Assembly (NCBI GenBank): GCA_030917665.1
Contig: JAUPUH010000015.1
Span: 1-9,928, forward strand
Direction of reading: 5' to 3'
DNA length: 9,928 nucleotides
Origin: Patescibacteria group bacterium
GTDB taxonomy: Bacteria > Patescibacteriota > Minisyncoccia > Phycocordibacterales > PALSA-1337
Positions 1-5,447 of the stretch are shown one piece after another (the first letter of the stretch is position 1; each line of letters begins with the position of its first letter). Position numbers and translations under genes: made by a program. Below the pieces are notes generated by a model. That model did not search any database. It was given only the letters and a program-made list of their open reading frames with translations, and had not been told where the DNA came from.

Positions 1-2
1 AA

Positions 3-548
3 AGCGCAGGATCAGCACTCATGGGTATCGGTTCTGCTATAGGTGACAACCGTGCCGTAGAAGCTGCAAAAATGGCTATTAACTCCCCTCTCCTTGATGT
101 TTCGATCAATGGTGCAAAGGGTGTTCTCTTCTCTATCGCTGGAGGTGAAGACCTTACCATGTTCGAAATCCAAGACGCCGCAAAGGTTATCACGGAGTCA
201 GTTGATCCAAATGCAAAAGTCATCTTCGGTACCGTCCGAGACGACAAGCTCAAGAAAAATGAAGTCAAGATTACTGTCATTGCTGCCGGCTTCCCAGAGG
301 GAGTCCTCGGTATGCCATCAGAGCAAGCAAAAGTTTCATCAGGATTCTCTGTTGCTGAAAGCAATCGTCCAGCTCCAAAGGAAGAATCTCGAGGACGAAT
401 TTTCAATTCAATCCCAACGCAACAGCAGCAACAGCCTATCAAGGCAGAAAAAGTTGAGGAAAAGAAAGATCTCAAAAACGAAATGCAGAATGACGATGAC
501 GATTGGGGTGCAGTTCCAGCCTTTCTCCGAAGATCAAAACTCAAGTAA
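3..548 (+). CDS. ftsZ: Cell division protein FtsZ, C-terminal part (5' truncated by window edge)
   Basis: FtsZ is the tubulin-like GTPase that polymerises into the Z-ring at mid-cell. The visible frame is open from base 3 and begins with SAGSALMGIG, the stretch just after the FtsZ synergy loop, followed by NRAVEAAKMAINSPLL and GAKGVLFSIAGGEDLTMFE, both typical of the FtsZ C-terminal subdomain. The GTP-binding N-terminal half lies outside the window. After the globular domain there is a linker of about 50 residues rich in Q, K and E (with a run of five Q), then an acidic DDDDW stretch and the conserved C-terminal peptide VPAFLRRSKLK, which in other bacteria docks FtsA, ZipA or SepF. The intact tail indicates a functional protein that still recruits a membrane tether. 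An internal ATG at 21 is not the real start. A terminator follows the stop codon by 13 nt. Confidence 0.96.
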   Translation, partial: SAGSALMGIGSAIGDNRAVEAAKMAINSPLLDVSINGAKGVLFSIAGGEDLTMFEIQDAAKVITESVDPNAKVIFGTVRDDKLKKNEVKITVIAAGFPEGVLGMPSEQAKVSSGFSVAESNRPAPKEESRGRIFNSIPTQQQQQPIKAEKVEEKKDLKNEMQNDDDDWGAVPAFLRRSKLK

Positions 549-561
549 CAAATCAATCAAC

Positions 562-590
562 AAAAACGAGCTCACATTGGGCTCGTTTTT
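562..590 (+). terminator. Rho-independent terminator of ftsZ
   Basis: A perfect 10-bp inverted repeat (AAAAACGAGC at 562-571 with GCTCGTTTTT at 581-590) encloses a 9-nt loop and ends in five T. It lies 13 nt past the ftsZ stop and separates ftsZ transcription from the next gene. Confidence 0.88.
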
Positions 591-607
591 AATATATGCT
601 TTTGTAG

Positions 608-613
608 TATAAT
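608..613 (+). promoter_or_regulatory. -10 box of the thioredoxin-reductase-like gene (predicted leaderless)
   Basis: A perfect TATAAT ends 9 nt before the ATG at 623. A start site 7-9 nt downstream would put the mRNA 5' end at or next to the ATG. No convincing -35 hexamer sits 16-18 nt upstream and there is no Shine-Dalgarno sequence. Confidence 0.72.
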
Positions 614-622
614 GTTTCAATC

Positions 623-1546
623 ATGATATACGATGTAACAATTATCGGTGGAGGACCTGCAGGAGTGGCGGCTGGCGTTTATGCAGCACGAAAACAACTC
701 AAGACTCTTTTTATAACTAAAGATTGGAATAGCCAGAGCACAGTCTCTGAAGGAATTGAAAACTGGATCGGAACTATCAAAATTTCCGGTGCTGATTTTG
801 CAAAAAGTCTTGAGGGTCACCTCCGTGCATATGCAAAGGACTTCGTCGACATTCATACAAGCGAGTCTGCAGAAAAAATTGAGAAAATCGATGGTGGATT
901 CAAGATCACAACTTCCAAAGGTTCATACGAATCAAAAACCGTACTCCTCACAGCTGGAAGTTTCCGCAAGAAACTCGAGGCAAAAGGCGCTGACATCTTT
1001 GAACACAAAGGACTCACCTATTGTGCATCGTGCGATGGACCCCTTTTCGCTGGTCAGGATGTTGTTGTTATCGGAGGAGGAATCGCAGCTTTCGAAAGCG
1101 CATCTCAGCTTCTCGCATATTGCAAAAGCGTAACACTCATAAATCGAACAGATAAATTCCGTGCCGATCCCGTGACGATTGAAGCTGTCTCAAAAAATCC
1201 CCATTTCAAAATCGTGACGAACGCTATTTCAAAAGAAGTTAAAGGTGAAAAATTTGTAAACGGGTATATCTATACTGACTCAAAAACAGGAAAAGATACT
1301 GAGCTTGCTGTTGCAGCGATATTTGTTGAAATCGGCTCAGTGCCGACAACATACTTTGCAAAAGATCTCGTAAAGATGACTGAATACAACCAAATCATTG
1401 TCGATCCAAAAACTCAGCGTGCGTCAGTAGACGGCGTTTGGGCTGCGGGAGATTGCACAGACGGACTCTATCATCAGAACAACATTGCTGCTGGGGATGC
1501 AGTAAAAGCACTCGAGGATATCTATCTCTTCTTAAAAGCTAAATAA
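623..1546 (+). CDS. Thioredoxin reductase-like FAD/NAD(P)-dependent oxidoreductase
   Basis: This 307-residue protein has the length and two-domain plan of low-molecular-weight thioredoxin reductase, which passes electrons from NAD(P)H through FAD and a CxxC disulfide to thioredoxin in the cytoplasm. Visible motifs in order: FAD Rossmann loop GGGPAG (9-14), redox-active CASC (C134, C137) in a YCASCDGPLF context, second dinucleotide loop GGGIAA (151-156), and the second FAD motif GVWAAGDC (271-278), then NIAAGDAVKAL. The NADPH 2'-phosphate motif HRRxxxR of classical TrxR reads NRTDKFR here (174-180), so the pyridine nucleotide used may differ. The Gln near the C-terminal FAD contact is preceded by His instead of the usual Arg. 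The ATG at 623 is supported by the -10 box just upstream and by the Rossmann strand starting at residue 3. The 3' end overlaps the convergent nucleotidyltransferase by 8 nt. The FAD/CxxC oxidoreductase assignment is certain; the TrxR role itself is likely but not proven. Confidence 0.9.
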   Translation: MIYDVTIIGGGPAGVAAGVYAARKQLKTLFITKDWNSQSTVSEGIENWIGTIKISGADFAKSLEGHLRAYAKDFVDIHTSESAEKIEKIDGGFKITTSKGSYESKTVLLTAGSFRKKLEAKGADIFEHKGLTYCASCDGPLFAGQDVVVIGGGIAAFESASQLLAYCKSVTLINRTDKFRADPVTIEAVSKNPHFKIVTNAISKEVKGEKFVNGYIYTDSKTGKDTELAVAAIFVEIGSVPTTYFAKDLVKMTEYNQIIVDPKTQRASVDGVWAAGDCTDGLYHQNNIAAGDAVKALEDIYLFLKAK

Positions 1547-2291
1547 GGCTTTCAGCGTATTCTATCTCGACCTTAGTATTGAGCCCCATTGCCTCAAAAG
1601 GCTCTATTTTGACCTCTCCAATGGCATTTCCGGCCTCTGTGGCCATTCGTATGACATCAGTCAGGTAGTACTCTCCCTGGGCGTTTGCTGGAGTAACTTT
1701 TTCAAGTGCCTGCCTGAGCCAATCAACCTTAAAAGCATAGAATCCTGGGTTTACTGAAGAAAGAGCTTTTATTGAATCATCAGCATCCTTGTACTCGACT
1801 ATCTTTTCAATTTCTTCACAGCTTCCGCCTTTTTTATCTTTTGAATATACAATTCTCCCCCAATGCTTGAAAAGTGATTTCCATCCAGAAAAATCTCCAG
1901 CATCTGTTGTTGCGATGGCAAGTGTTTTGTCTGAGATTTCAGAAATAAGATCATCTGCCGTCTTTTTAGAAACAAAGGGATGGTCGGCATAAAAAATTAT
2001 GACATTCTTTGTATCTGGCAAAAGACTCTTGAGGGCGACTTGAGCCGCATGCGCAGTTCCTTTCTGTTCGAGCTGGTATGCAAATCTCGCCCTATCGCCG
2101 AGGTGTTTTTCTATCTCCTCAGCTTTATACCCAACAACAACGAGCGGCTTGTTCTTCAGGCCTTGTGCAACATTTGAAATGAGACGATCAATCATTGGGA
2201 TTCCTTTAACCGGTATGAGGCATTTAGGCATATCGGTACCCATTCGAGTTCCCTTTCCTGCTGCCAATATGATTATTTCAGTAGTTTCCAT
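1539..2291 (-). CDS. GlmU-like nucleotidyltransferase (sugar-1-phosphate uridylyltransferase domain only)
   Basis: This 250-residue enzyme belongs to the nucleotide-sugar pyrophosphorylase superfamily and most resembles the N-terminal half of GlmU, which makes UDP-GlcNAc from UTP and GlcNAc-1-phosphate. Visible: the nucleotide loop LAAGKGTRMG (9-18) with K23, the EQKGTAHA motif (75-82), the metal-binding YADHPFV (D103), IVEYKDA (E166), VNPGFYAF (180-187), NAQGEYYLTDVI (203-214), a string shared almost verbatim with GlmU, and GLNTKVEIEYAE near the end. The left-handed beta-helix acetyltransferase half of bifunctional GlmU (about 450 residues) is absent. An in-frame ATG exists at 2309, directly after the upstream gene's stop, but the start at 2291 is preferred: it puts the AAGKGTRM loop at the usual distance from the N terminus and has a -10 box 8 nt upstream that overlaps the earlier ATG. 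Other sugar-phosphate substrates cannot be excluded. Confidence 0.88.
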   Translation of the reverse strand: METTEIIILAAGKGTRMGTDMPKCLIPVKGIPMIDRLISNVAQGLKNKPLVVVGYKAEEIEKHLGDRARFAYQLEQKGTAHAAQVALKSLLPDTKNVIIFYADHPFVSKKTADDLISEISDKTLAIATTDAGDFSGWKSLFKHWGRIVYSKDKKGGSCEEIEKIVEYKDADDSIKALSSVNPGFYAFKVDWLRQALEKVTPANAQGEYYLTDVIRMATEAGNAIGEVKIEPFEAMGLNTKVEIEYAESLI

Positions 2292-2299
2292 AGACGAGA

Positions 2300-2308
2300 A
2301 TTGTATCA
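2300..2308 (-). promoter_or_regulatory. Extended -10 box of the GlmU-like gene (predicted leaderless)
   Basis: Read on the minus strand, TGATACAAT is an extended -10 (TG, one base, TACAAT at 2305-2300) ending 8 nt before the ATG at 2291. It overlaps the alternative ATG at 2309-2307, which argues that translation begins at 2291. Confidence 0.58.
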
Positions 2309-2309
2309 T

Positions 2310-2834
2310 TTAATTGCAAATTTTCCAGAGTCCCAATAAACGTTTCTCTGCTTCAGACTGCAGGACTTTGAAGTGTTTCTGAAAAGAATACACCTTACCG
2401 TAAGTATACTCCCGAGCAAAACCATTTTTGAGAAGATGCTCATTGATGAAAAGTCCATCGTCGCGATAGACATATGCAAGAAATCTGCCAAATTTATCTA
2501 TTGATGACCGTCCCTTATCAATCTCAAGATTCACAAAATGATGCAGAAGCAGGCTCTTTGTCATATCTGATGCTTCCTTGCCAAAACATTGGACAGGCTT
2601 TCGCGGATCAACAGTCTCAGGAGTATCTATTCCAAGCATACGAATAGTCTTTAAGCCGTCACCAGTTTTTATCTCAAACGTATCCCCATCAAGAACATCC
2701 TCAACTGGATATTTTTTATCTAAATCAAAATTGAATGATCCACGCTTGTATTTCGAAGGATCTGTTCCAGACAAATATGCAGCAAAAATACTACCAGATG
2801 CAATACATATGATAAGGATAACTTTATATTTCAC
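2310..2834 (-). CDS. Staphylococcal nuclease-like (thermonuclease/SNase) protein, membrane-anchored or secreted
   Basis: This 174-residue protein has one hydrophobic N-terminal segment (about residues 4-20) that acts as a signal peptide or membrane anchor, followed by an SNase-fold domain. The Ca2+-dependent nuclease active site appears complete by motif alignment: DGDT (D51), IRMLGIDTPE (R65, D70, E73) and KFGR (R117), matching D21, R35, D40, E43 and R87 of the S. aureus enzyme. It should cleave DNA or RNA outside the membrane, for nucleotide scavenging or defence. The start codon is GTG at 2834. The nearby ATG at 2842-2840 is out of frame and hits a stop after three codons. A possible extended -10 lies 6 nt upstream. 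The stop is 18 nt before the preferred start of the GlmU-like gene, so the two may also share read-through transcripts. Confidence 0.92.
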   Translation of the reverse strand: MKYKVILIICIASGSIFAAYLSGTDPSKYKRGSFNFDLDKKYPVEDVLDGDTFEIKTGDGLKTIRMLGIDTPETVDPRKPVQCFGKEASDMTKSLLLHHFVNLEIDKGRSSIDKFGRFLAYVYRDDGLFINEHLLKNGFAREYTYGKVYSFQKHFKVLQSEAEKRLLGLWKICN

Positions 2835-2840
2835 AGAACC

Positions 2841-2849
2841 ATCTTAACA
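2841..2849 (-). promoter_or_regulatory. Possible extended -10 box of the nuclease gene
   Basis: On the minus strand TGTTAAGAT (TG, one base, TAAGAT at 2846-2841) ends 6 nt before the GTG start, in the same arrangement as the other -10 boxes of the window. No Shine-Dalgarno sequence lies between. Confidence 0.5.
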
Positions 2850-2871
2850 ATCACAAATGAAAAAAGATTAA

Positions 2872-2901
2872 AAAAACAGCCAGCTAAAGCTGACTGTTTT
2901 T
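2872..2901 (-). terminator. Rho-independent terminator after tRNA-Val
   Basis: The arms AAAAACAG-C-CAGC and GCTG-A-CTGTTTTT pair around a TAAA loop (2885-2888), with one C/A mismatch. Read on the minus strand the hairpin ends in a run of six T, immediately past the tRNA-Val 3' end at 2906. The T/A-rich flanks mean it may work in both directions. Confidence 0.85.
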
Positions 2902-2905
2902 CTTC

Positions 2906-2981
2906 TGGTGCGCGATACAGGATTCGAACCTGTGACCCCGAGAACGTCAATCCCGTGCTCTACCAACTGAGCTAACCGCGC
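2906..2981 (-). tRNA. tRNA-Val (anticodon GAC), CCA end encoded
   Basis: The minus strand folds as a standard 76-nt cloverleaf. The acceptor GCGCGGT pairs with ATCGCGC (one G-T pair). The D arm contains AGCTCAGTTGGTAGAGC. The anticodon stem CGGGA/TCTCG encloses the loop TTGACGT, giving anticodon GAC. The T arm is ACAGG-TTCGAAT-CCTGT. The discriminator base is A, followed by a genomic CCA. It lies 14 nt past the LysE-family stop codon and could be processed from the mscL-lysE transcript; no strong promoter of its own is visible. A terminator follows. Confidence 0.96.
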
Positions 2982-2995
2982 ATGGGCATACTATA

Positions 2996-3628
2996 TCAAA
3001 ATTGTCTAAAAAGTACACTGAGGAGAATGATGGCCCCAATGAGCATGATTGCTCGTGCGAACCACTTGTTTATCGAGACGATTCTCTCATGATTCATCTT
3101 ATGAGCAATCCTATCAGCTACATATGTTAGAAAGATCCACCAGAGACATGACCCTATAAATACCCCAACAACAAACGTAATCGCAAAACTCAAACCTGCA
3201 CCAATTTTGCTACTAATAGCTCCAAATGCAATGAAAAAAGAAAAGGCTGAGAGAGGATTTGTAATTGTAAGCACGAATGCAGACAGAAATTCATCAACAT
3301 AATCGAGTGCAGTATCAGCCACAACCTCTTTTTCTTTTGGCTTTGAAAAGAAAGACATAATACCGAGAAAAAGAAGCAGGAATCCTCCAAATATTTCAAG
3401 GAGTGACTTATGATCCGTTATGAAAGAAAAGATTGCGGTAATGCTGAATGCTCCGACTGAAGCAAGCAAAACATCAGCAACAGCTGCACCAAAGCCTGAA
3501 ACGAGCCCAGACTTCCTATTTCTCGAGATAGTTCTTTGAATACAAACAAGTCCAACTGGCCCAACAGGAATGGCTATCGCAAAGCCAACAAGAGTACCCC
3601 ATGATAGTCCGACAAGATACTCAATCAT
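2996..3628 (-). CDS. LysE/RhtB-family amino-acid exporter
   Basis: The 210-residue polytopic membrane protein matches the LysE/RhtB translocator family in length and pattern. It has about six hydrophobic segments (near 6-30, 43-68, 76-95, 112-138, 144-170 and 190-207), the N-terminal proline-glycine motif IPVGPVGLVCIQR (20-32), GFGAAVADVLLA (45-56) and TNPLSAFSFF (123-132), equivalent to the conserved central NP motif. Members export basic or neutral amino acids and related small molecules; the substrate cannot be told from sequence. A charged loop (KPKEKE near 96-101) splits the two halves, as is usual in this family. The ATG lies 3 nt past the mscL stop, so it is translated from the mscL transcript, probably by coupling. 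Confidence 0.88.
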   Translation of the reverse strand: MIEYLVGLSWGTLVGFAIAIPVGPVGLVCIQRTISRNRKSGLVSGFGAAVADVLLASVGAFSITAIFSFITDHKSLLEIFGGFLLLFLGIMSFFSKPKEKEVVADTALDYVDEFLSAFVLTITNPLSAFSFFIAFGAISSKIGAGLSFAITFVVGVFIGSCLWWIFLTYVADRIAHKMNHERIVSINKWFARAIMLIGAIILLSVLFRQF

Positions 3629-3631
3629 GTT

Positions 3632-3934
3632 TTATTTCTTTGGAGCATCAAGCTTATCGAGTCCGAGCTTCTTTACGCCGAAATACACAACAAGTGCTAT
3701 GATAGCGAAATTAATGAGAATGCTGATGAATTTTCCGTAGGTGATATTTGCTGACAGAACATGTAGAGAAAGAGCTGAAAGGTCACCGAATTTACCAAGA
3801 ACTATTCCAATGATTGGATTTACGAGATCGTTCACTACAGATGCAACGACATCAGAAACCGCCTTTCCTAAAATGAAACCGACAGCCAATCCAACAACCC
3901 CCTGGGTTCGAATAAATTCAATAAATCCCTTCAT
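3632..3934 (-). CDS. mscL: Large-conductance mechanosensitive channel MscL, short form
   Basis: MscL forms a homopentameric tension-gated pore that releases solutes on osmotic downshock. The N-terminal amphipathic helix (MKGFIEFIRTQG) leads into TM1 with the glycine-rich gate GVVGLAVGFILGKAVSDVV (12-30) and NDLVNPIIG (35-43). A short external loop and TM2 (about 67-88, ISILINFAIIALVVYFG) follow. The protein is only 100 residues, against about 136 in E. coli: it stops a dozen residues after TM2 (KKLGLDKLDAPKK), so the C-terminal cytoplasmic helical bundle is essentially missing. Removal of that bundle is tolerated in studied MscL, so the channel should gate. It is the first gene of a two-gene unit with the LysE-family exporter. 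Confidence 0.93.
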   Translation of the reverse strand: MKGFIEFIRTQGVVGLAVGFILGKAVSDVVASVVNDLVNPIIGIVLGKFGDLSALSLHVLSANITYGKFISILINFAIIALVVYFGVKKLGLDKLDAPKK

Positions 3935-3941
3935 GTATTTA

Positions 3942-3959
3942 AAATTACCTTGTAATGCT
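3942..3959 (-). promoter_or_regulatory. Putative promoter of mscL-lysE with a GCATTACA element
   Basis: On the minus strand GCATTACAAGG is followed directly by TAATTT (3947-3942), which ends 7 nt before the mscL ATG. Nearly the same string (GCATTACAGG then TAAGAT) stands at the same place before the peptidoglycan-binding protein gene at 8008, suggesting a shared promoter element. Confidence 0.45.
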
Positions 3960-3975
3960 TAAATGGTAGCATTTT

Positions 3976-4003
3976 TTGCCATTTTTTAAAAATATGTTAC
4001 TAT
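3976..4003 (+). promoter_or_regulatory. Promoter of tRNA-Glu
   Basis: TTGCCA (3976-3981) and TACTAT (3998-4003) are separated by 16 nt and lie 14 nt upstream of the first tRNA base, the right geometry for a sigma-70-type promoter with a short processed leader. Confidence 0.6.
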
Positions 4004-4017
4004 GTGTGCTGTTATAA

Positions 4018-4089
4018 GGCCCTATCGTCTATCGGCTAGGACATCGCCTTTTCAAGGCGGTAAGCAGGGTTCGATTCCCTGTAGGGTCA
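4018..4089 (+). tRNA. tRNA-Glu (anticodon TTC), CCA not encoded
   Basis: The acceptor GGCCCTA pairs with TAGGGTC (one G-T pair). The D-arm region is GTCTATCGGCTAGGA, the anticodon stem TCGCC/GGCGG encloses TTTTCAA with anticodon TTC, and the T arm is CAGGG-TTCGATT-CCCTG. The discriminator is A (4089), followed by CAT instead of CCA, so the CCA tail must be added by the nucleotidyltransferase, unlike tRNA-Val in this window. The last 18 bases recur at 4221-4238 with one mismatch. Confidence 0.96.
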
Positions 4090-4095
4090 CATGGA

Positions 4096-4133
4096 CAAAA
4101 CAAAGGACACGCAACGTCGTGTCTTTTGTTTTG
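4096..4133 (+). terminator. Strong terminator hairpin after tRNA-Glu
   Basis: A 16-bp stem (arms 4096-4111 and 4118-4133, one G-T wobble) encloses the 6-nt loop CAACGT. The 3' arm carries the T-rich sequence TTTTGTTTTG. It starts 6 nt after the tRNA, which fits a tRNA transcript terminator. Confidence 0.85.
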
Positions 4134-4139
4134 GACACG

Positions 4140-4238
4140 CTACAGGGATGAGAAAGACGGAGTGAGCGAAGGCGAGCGAGTCAGGGTCGTAGGCGAGGCT
4201 AATAAGCCGAGATCTACGACCGATTCCCTGTAAGGTCA
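4140..4238 (+). repeat. Hairpin-rich element ending in a partial copy of the tRNA-Glu 3' end
   Basis: This non-coding stretch is highly structured. TACAGGGA (4141-4148) can pair with TCCCTGTA (4225-4232). GGTCGTAG (4185-4192) pairs with CTACGACC (4214-4221), and inside that GGCT (4197-4200) pairs with AGCC (4205-4208) around an AATA loop. Between the outer and middle stems lies a purine-rich tract with GAGTGAGCGAAGGCGAGCGAG character (4160-4180). The segment 4221-4238 repeats the last 18 bases of tRNA-Glu (4072-4089) with one mismatch, and 4140-4148 is an inverted 9-nt copy of part of it. It may be a remnant of integration at the tRNA, a decayed tRNA duplication, or a small structured element; no promoter or T-tract of its own is seen. 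Confidence 0.6.
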
Positions 4239-4265
4239 TCTCTGTGAGTATTGAAAGATTTGAGG

Positions 4266-4271
4266 TATAAT
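4266..4271 (+). promoter_or_regulatory. -10 box of the four-TM protein gene (predicted leaderless)
   Basis: A perfect TATAAT ends 9 nt before the ATG at 4281. It lies inside the longer reading frame that would begin at TTG 4251, so the shorter start at 4281 is preferred. No clear -35 or Shine-Dalgarno sequence is present. Confidence 0.7.
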
Positions 4272-4280
4272 ATATTCATT

Positions 4281-4727
4281 ATGACAACAAAAATCAAGAA
4301 AAAAGTGGATGCGAACATGTTCGCCTTTTTGACAGTTCTTTTTGCGGGAGCTCTCATCCCTTCTTTTGTAAATAATATTTTTCATAAAATTGTAGTTGAT
4401 TACATCCATCTTGAGAATAGTTATCTTTCTAATATAATTGATTTTGTTATTTTTTCTATCATTCTTTGGTTTAGTGTAAAATATTTTCTCCAGTTATGGA
4501 TGTCAAAAAGGTATACACTGTCTGGTGACATAAAGACTAAAGGTCTGAAAGAAGCAACGATTACATTTATTGCCTGGACTGCTCTGGGTTTTGTTATGGC
4601 ATACTTTGCTCATGAAATTACGGATATTTCAACGATGACTATCTTGGCAATAACATCTATAATTGAGACGTTTATTTTCTATTATGCCTTGAAGAGATAC
4701 ATTCCTTTAATGCGACCGGACCAATAA
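4281..4727 (+). CDS. Hypothetical four-helix integral membrane protein
   Basis: I do not recognise a family for this 148-residue protein. It has a basic N terminus (KIKKK) and four predicted transmembrane segments, roughly 13-31, 50-72, 91-110 and 117-137, with a charged connector (MSKRYTLSGDIKTKGLKE, 74-91) between the second and third. No catalytic motif is visible. The four-helix layout with short loops resembles small bacterial membrane proteins of unknown function. The gene is visibly more AT-rich than tsaD or ftsZ and lies just after the structured tRNA-Glu-derived segment, so it may be accessory. The frame remains open upstream to a TTG at 4251, but the -10 box lies within that stretch, supporting the ATG at 4281. 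No obvious terminator follows. Confidence 0.72.
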   Translation: MTTKIKKKVDANMFAFLTVLFAGALIPSFVNNIFHKIVVDYIHLENSYLSNIIDFVIFSIILWFSVKYFLQLWMSKRYTLSGDIKTKGLKEATITFIAWTALGFVMAYFAHEITDISTMTILAITSIIETFIFYYALKRYIPLMRPDQ

Positions 4728-4778
4728 CAGACTTAATTTGTTGATAGTAGATTGAATAAAAATTCTTTCATGCATCAA

Positions 4779-4804
4779 TTCTGAAAACCATACACCGGGG
4801 TCAC
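4779..4804. repeat. Imperfect direct repeat, copy A
   Basis: The 26-nt segment starts TTCTGAAA and ends GGGGTCAC. It matches copy B at 5448-5473 in 21 of 26 positions, with both ends (8 nt each) identical. The two copies bracket the gene at 4845-5381. Confidence 0.6.
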
Positions 4805-4830
4805 TAGTGCGCGTTGTGAACTTATATTAT

Positions 4831-4836
4831 GATAAT
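4831..4836 (+). promoter_or_regulatory. -10 box of the PH-like membrane protein gene (predicted leaderless)
   Basis: GATAAT within the AT-rich tract TATTATGATAATATAG ends 8 nt before the ATG at 4845. There is no Shine-Dalgarno sequence and no convincing -35 hexamer. Confidence 0.55.
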
Positions 4837-4844
4837 ATAGTCTT

Positions 4845-5381
4845 ATGAACATACTTACATACTCACTTATTTTTATAGCCATAATCGCTCTTTCAAGATA
4901 CTTAACAACCAAATCAAACAAACCAGCTTTAGTGGTGTCGGGAGGAAGAATACTAAAAGCTGACAAAGTTTTGGGTTATATGGGATTTCTTTCGATATTA
5001 CTTGGAACTGTTTTTCCTGTTTTATATTACATTGATGTTTATAACAGGGATACCAAATTTCTTATCGCTTCGATTTTTATGTTGGTAATATTTAGTTTGA
5101 TAGGTTTATACATGGTTCTATACTATAAAAATACTCGTGTTGAGTTTAACGAAACAATGGTTAAAAGCACAAACTTCCTAGGTAACTCTAAAAAGATAAA
5201 CTGGTCTGACATAAAAAATATTAAATATTTAGCCACTGCAAAATGGCTATCTCTTAGAAATGGAGTCATTAAAGTAAATGTACCCGTAATTTTGAAAGGA
5301 TTTGGTCAATTTAAAAAAGAGCTTACTGAGAAAGTTTCAACTGAAAAATATCAAGAAGCTTTTTCAAAGTTAAATCTCTAA
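4845..5381 (+). CDS. Hypothetical membrane protein with a bacterial PH-like C-terminal domain
   Basis: The 178-residue protein has three predicted membrane segments (about 3-20, 43-64 and 71-94), then a soluble domain from about 95 to 178. That domain has the alternating pattern of bacterial pleckstrin-homology-like domains: a strand with TRVEFNETMVKST, a turn LGNSKKINWSDIKNIKY with the typical W-x-D-I after a basic pair (117-127), a strand WLSLRNGVIKVNVPV, and a final amphipathic helix from GFGQFKKEL. Such domains usually sit at the inner face of the membrane and mediate protein or lipid contacts; no enzyme activity is implied. The gene is AT-rich like its upstream neighbour and is bracketed by imperfect 26-nt direct repeats, which suggests it may be a separable accessory unit. 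The family call is by pattern only. Confidence 0.68.
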   Translation: MNILTYSLIFIAIIALSRYLTTKSNKPALVVSGGRILKADKVLGYMGFLSILLGTVFPVLYYIDVYNRDTKFLIASIFMLVIFSLIGLYMVLYYKNTRVEFNETMVKSTNFLGNSKKINWSDIKNIKYLATAKWLSLRNGVIKVNVPVILKGFGQFKKELTEKVSTEKYQEAFSKLNL

Positions 5382-5447
5382 TAAATTTTTACTATTTTAG
5401 TTAACTCTAGGATATTCATTTAAATATCACCTCTCCTACCCACCAGT

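Noticed and set aside
2841..2901. Possible short ORF or regulatory RNA between the nuclease gene and tRNA-Val
   Set aside because: The gap is fully accounted for by the nuclease -10 region and the tRNA-Val terminator.
4251..4280. TTG start for the four-TM protein, adding ten residues
   Set aside because: The TATAAT box lies inside this stretch and no Shine-Dalgarno sequence precedes the TTG, so the ATG at 4281 is the better start.
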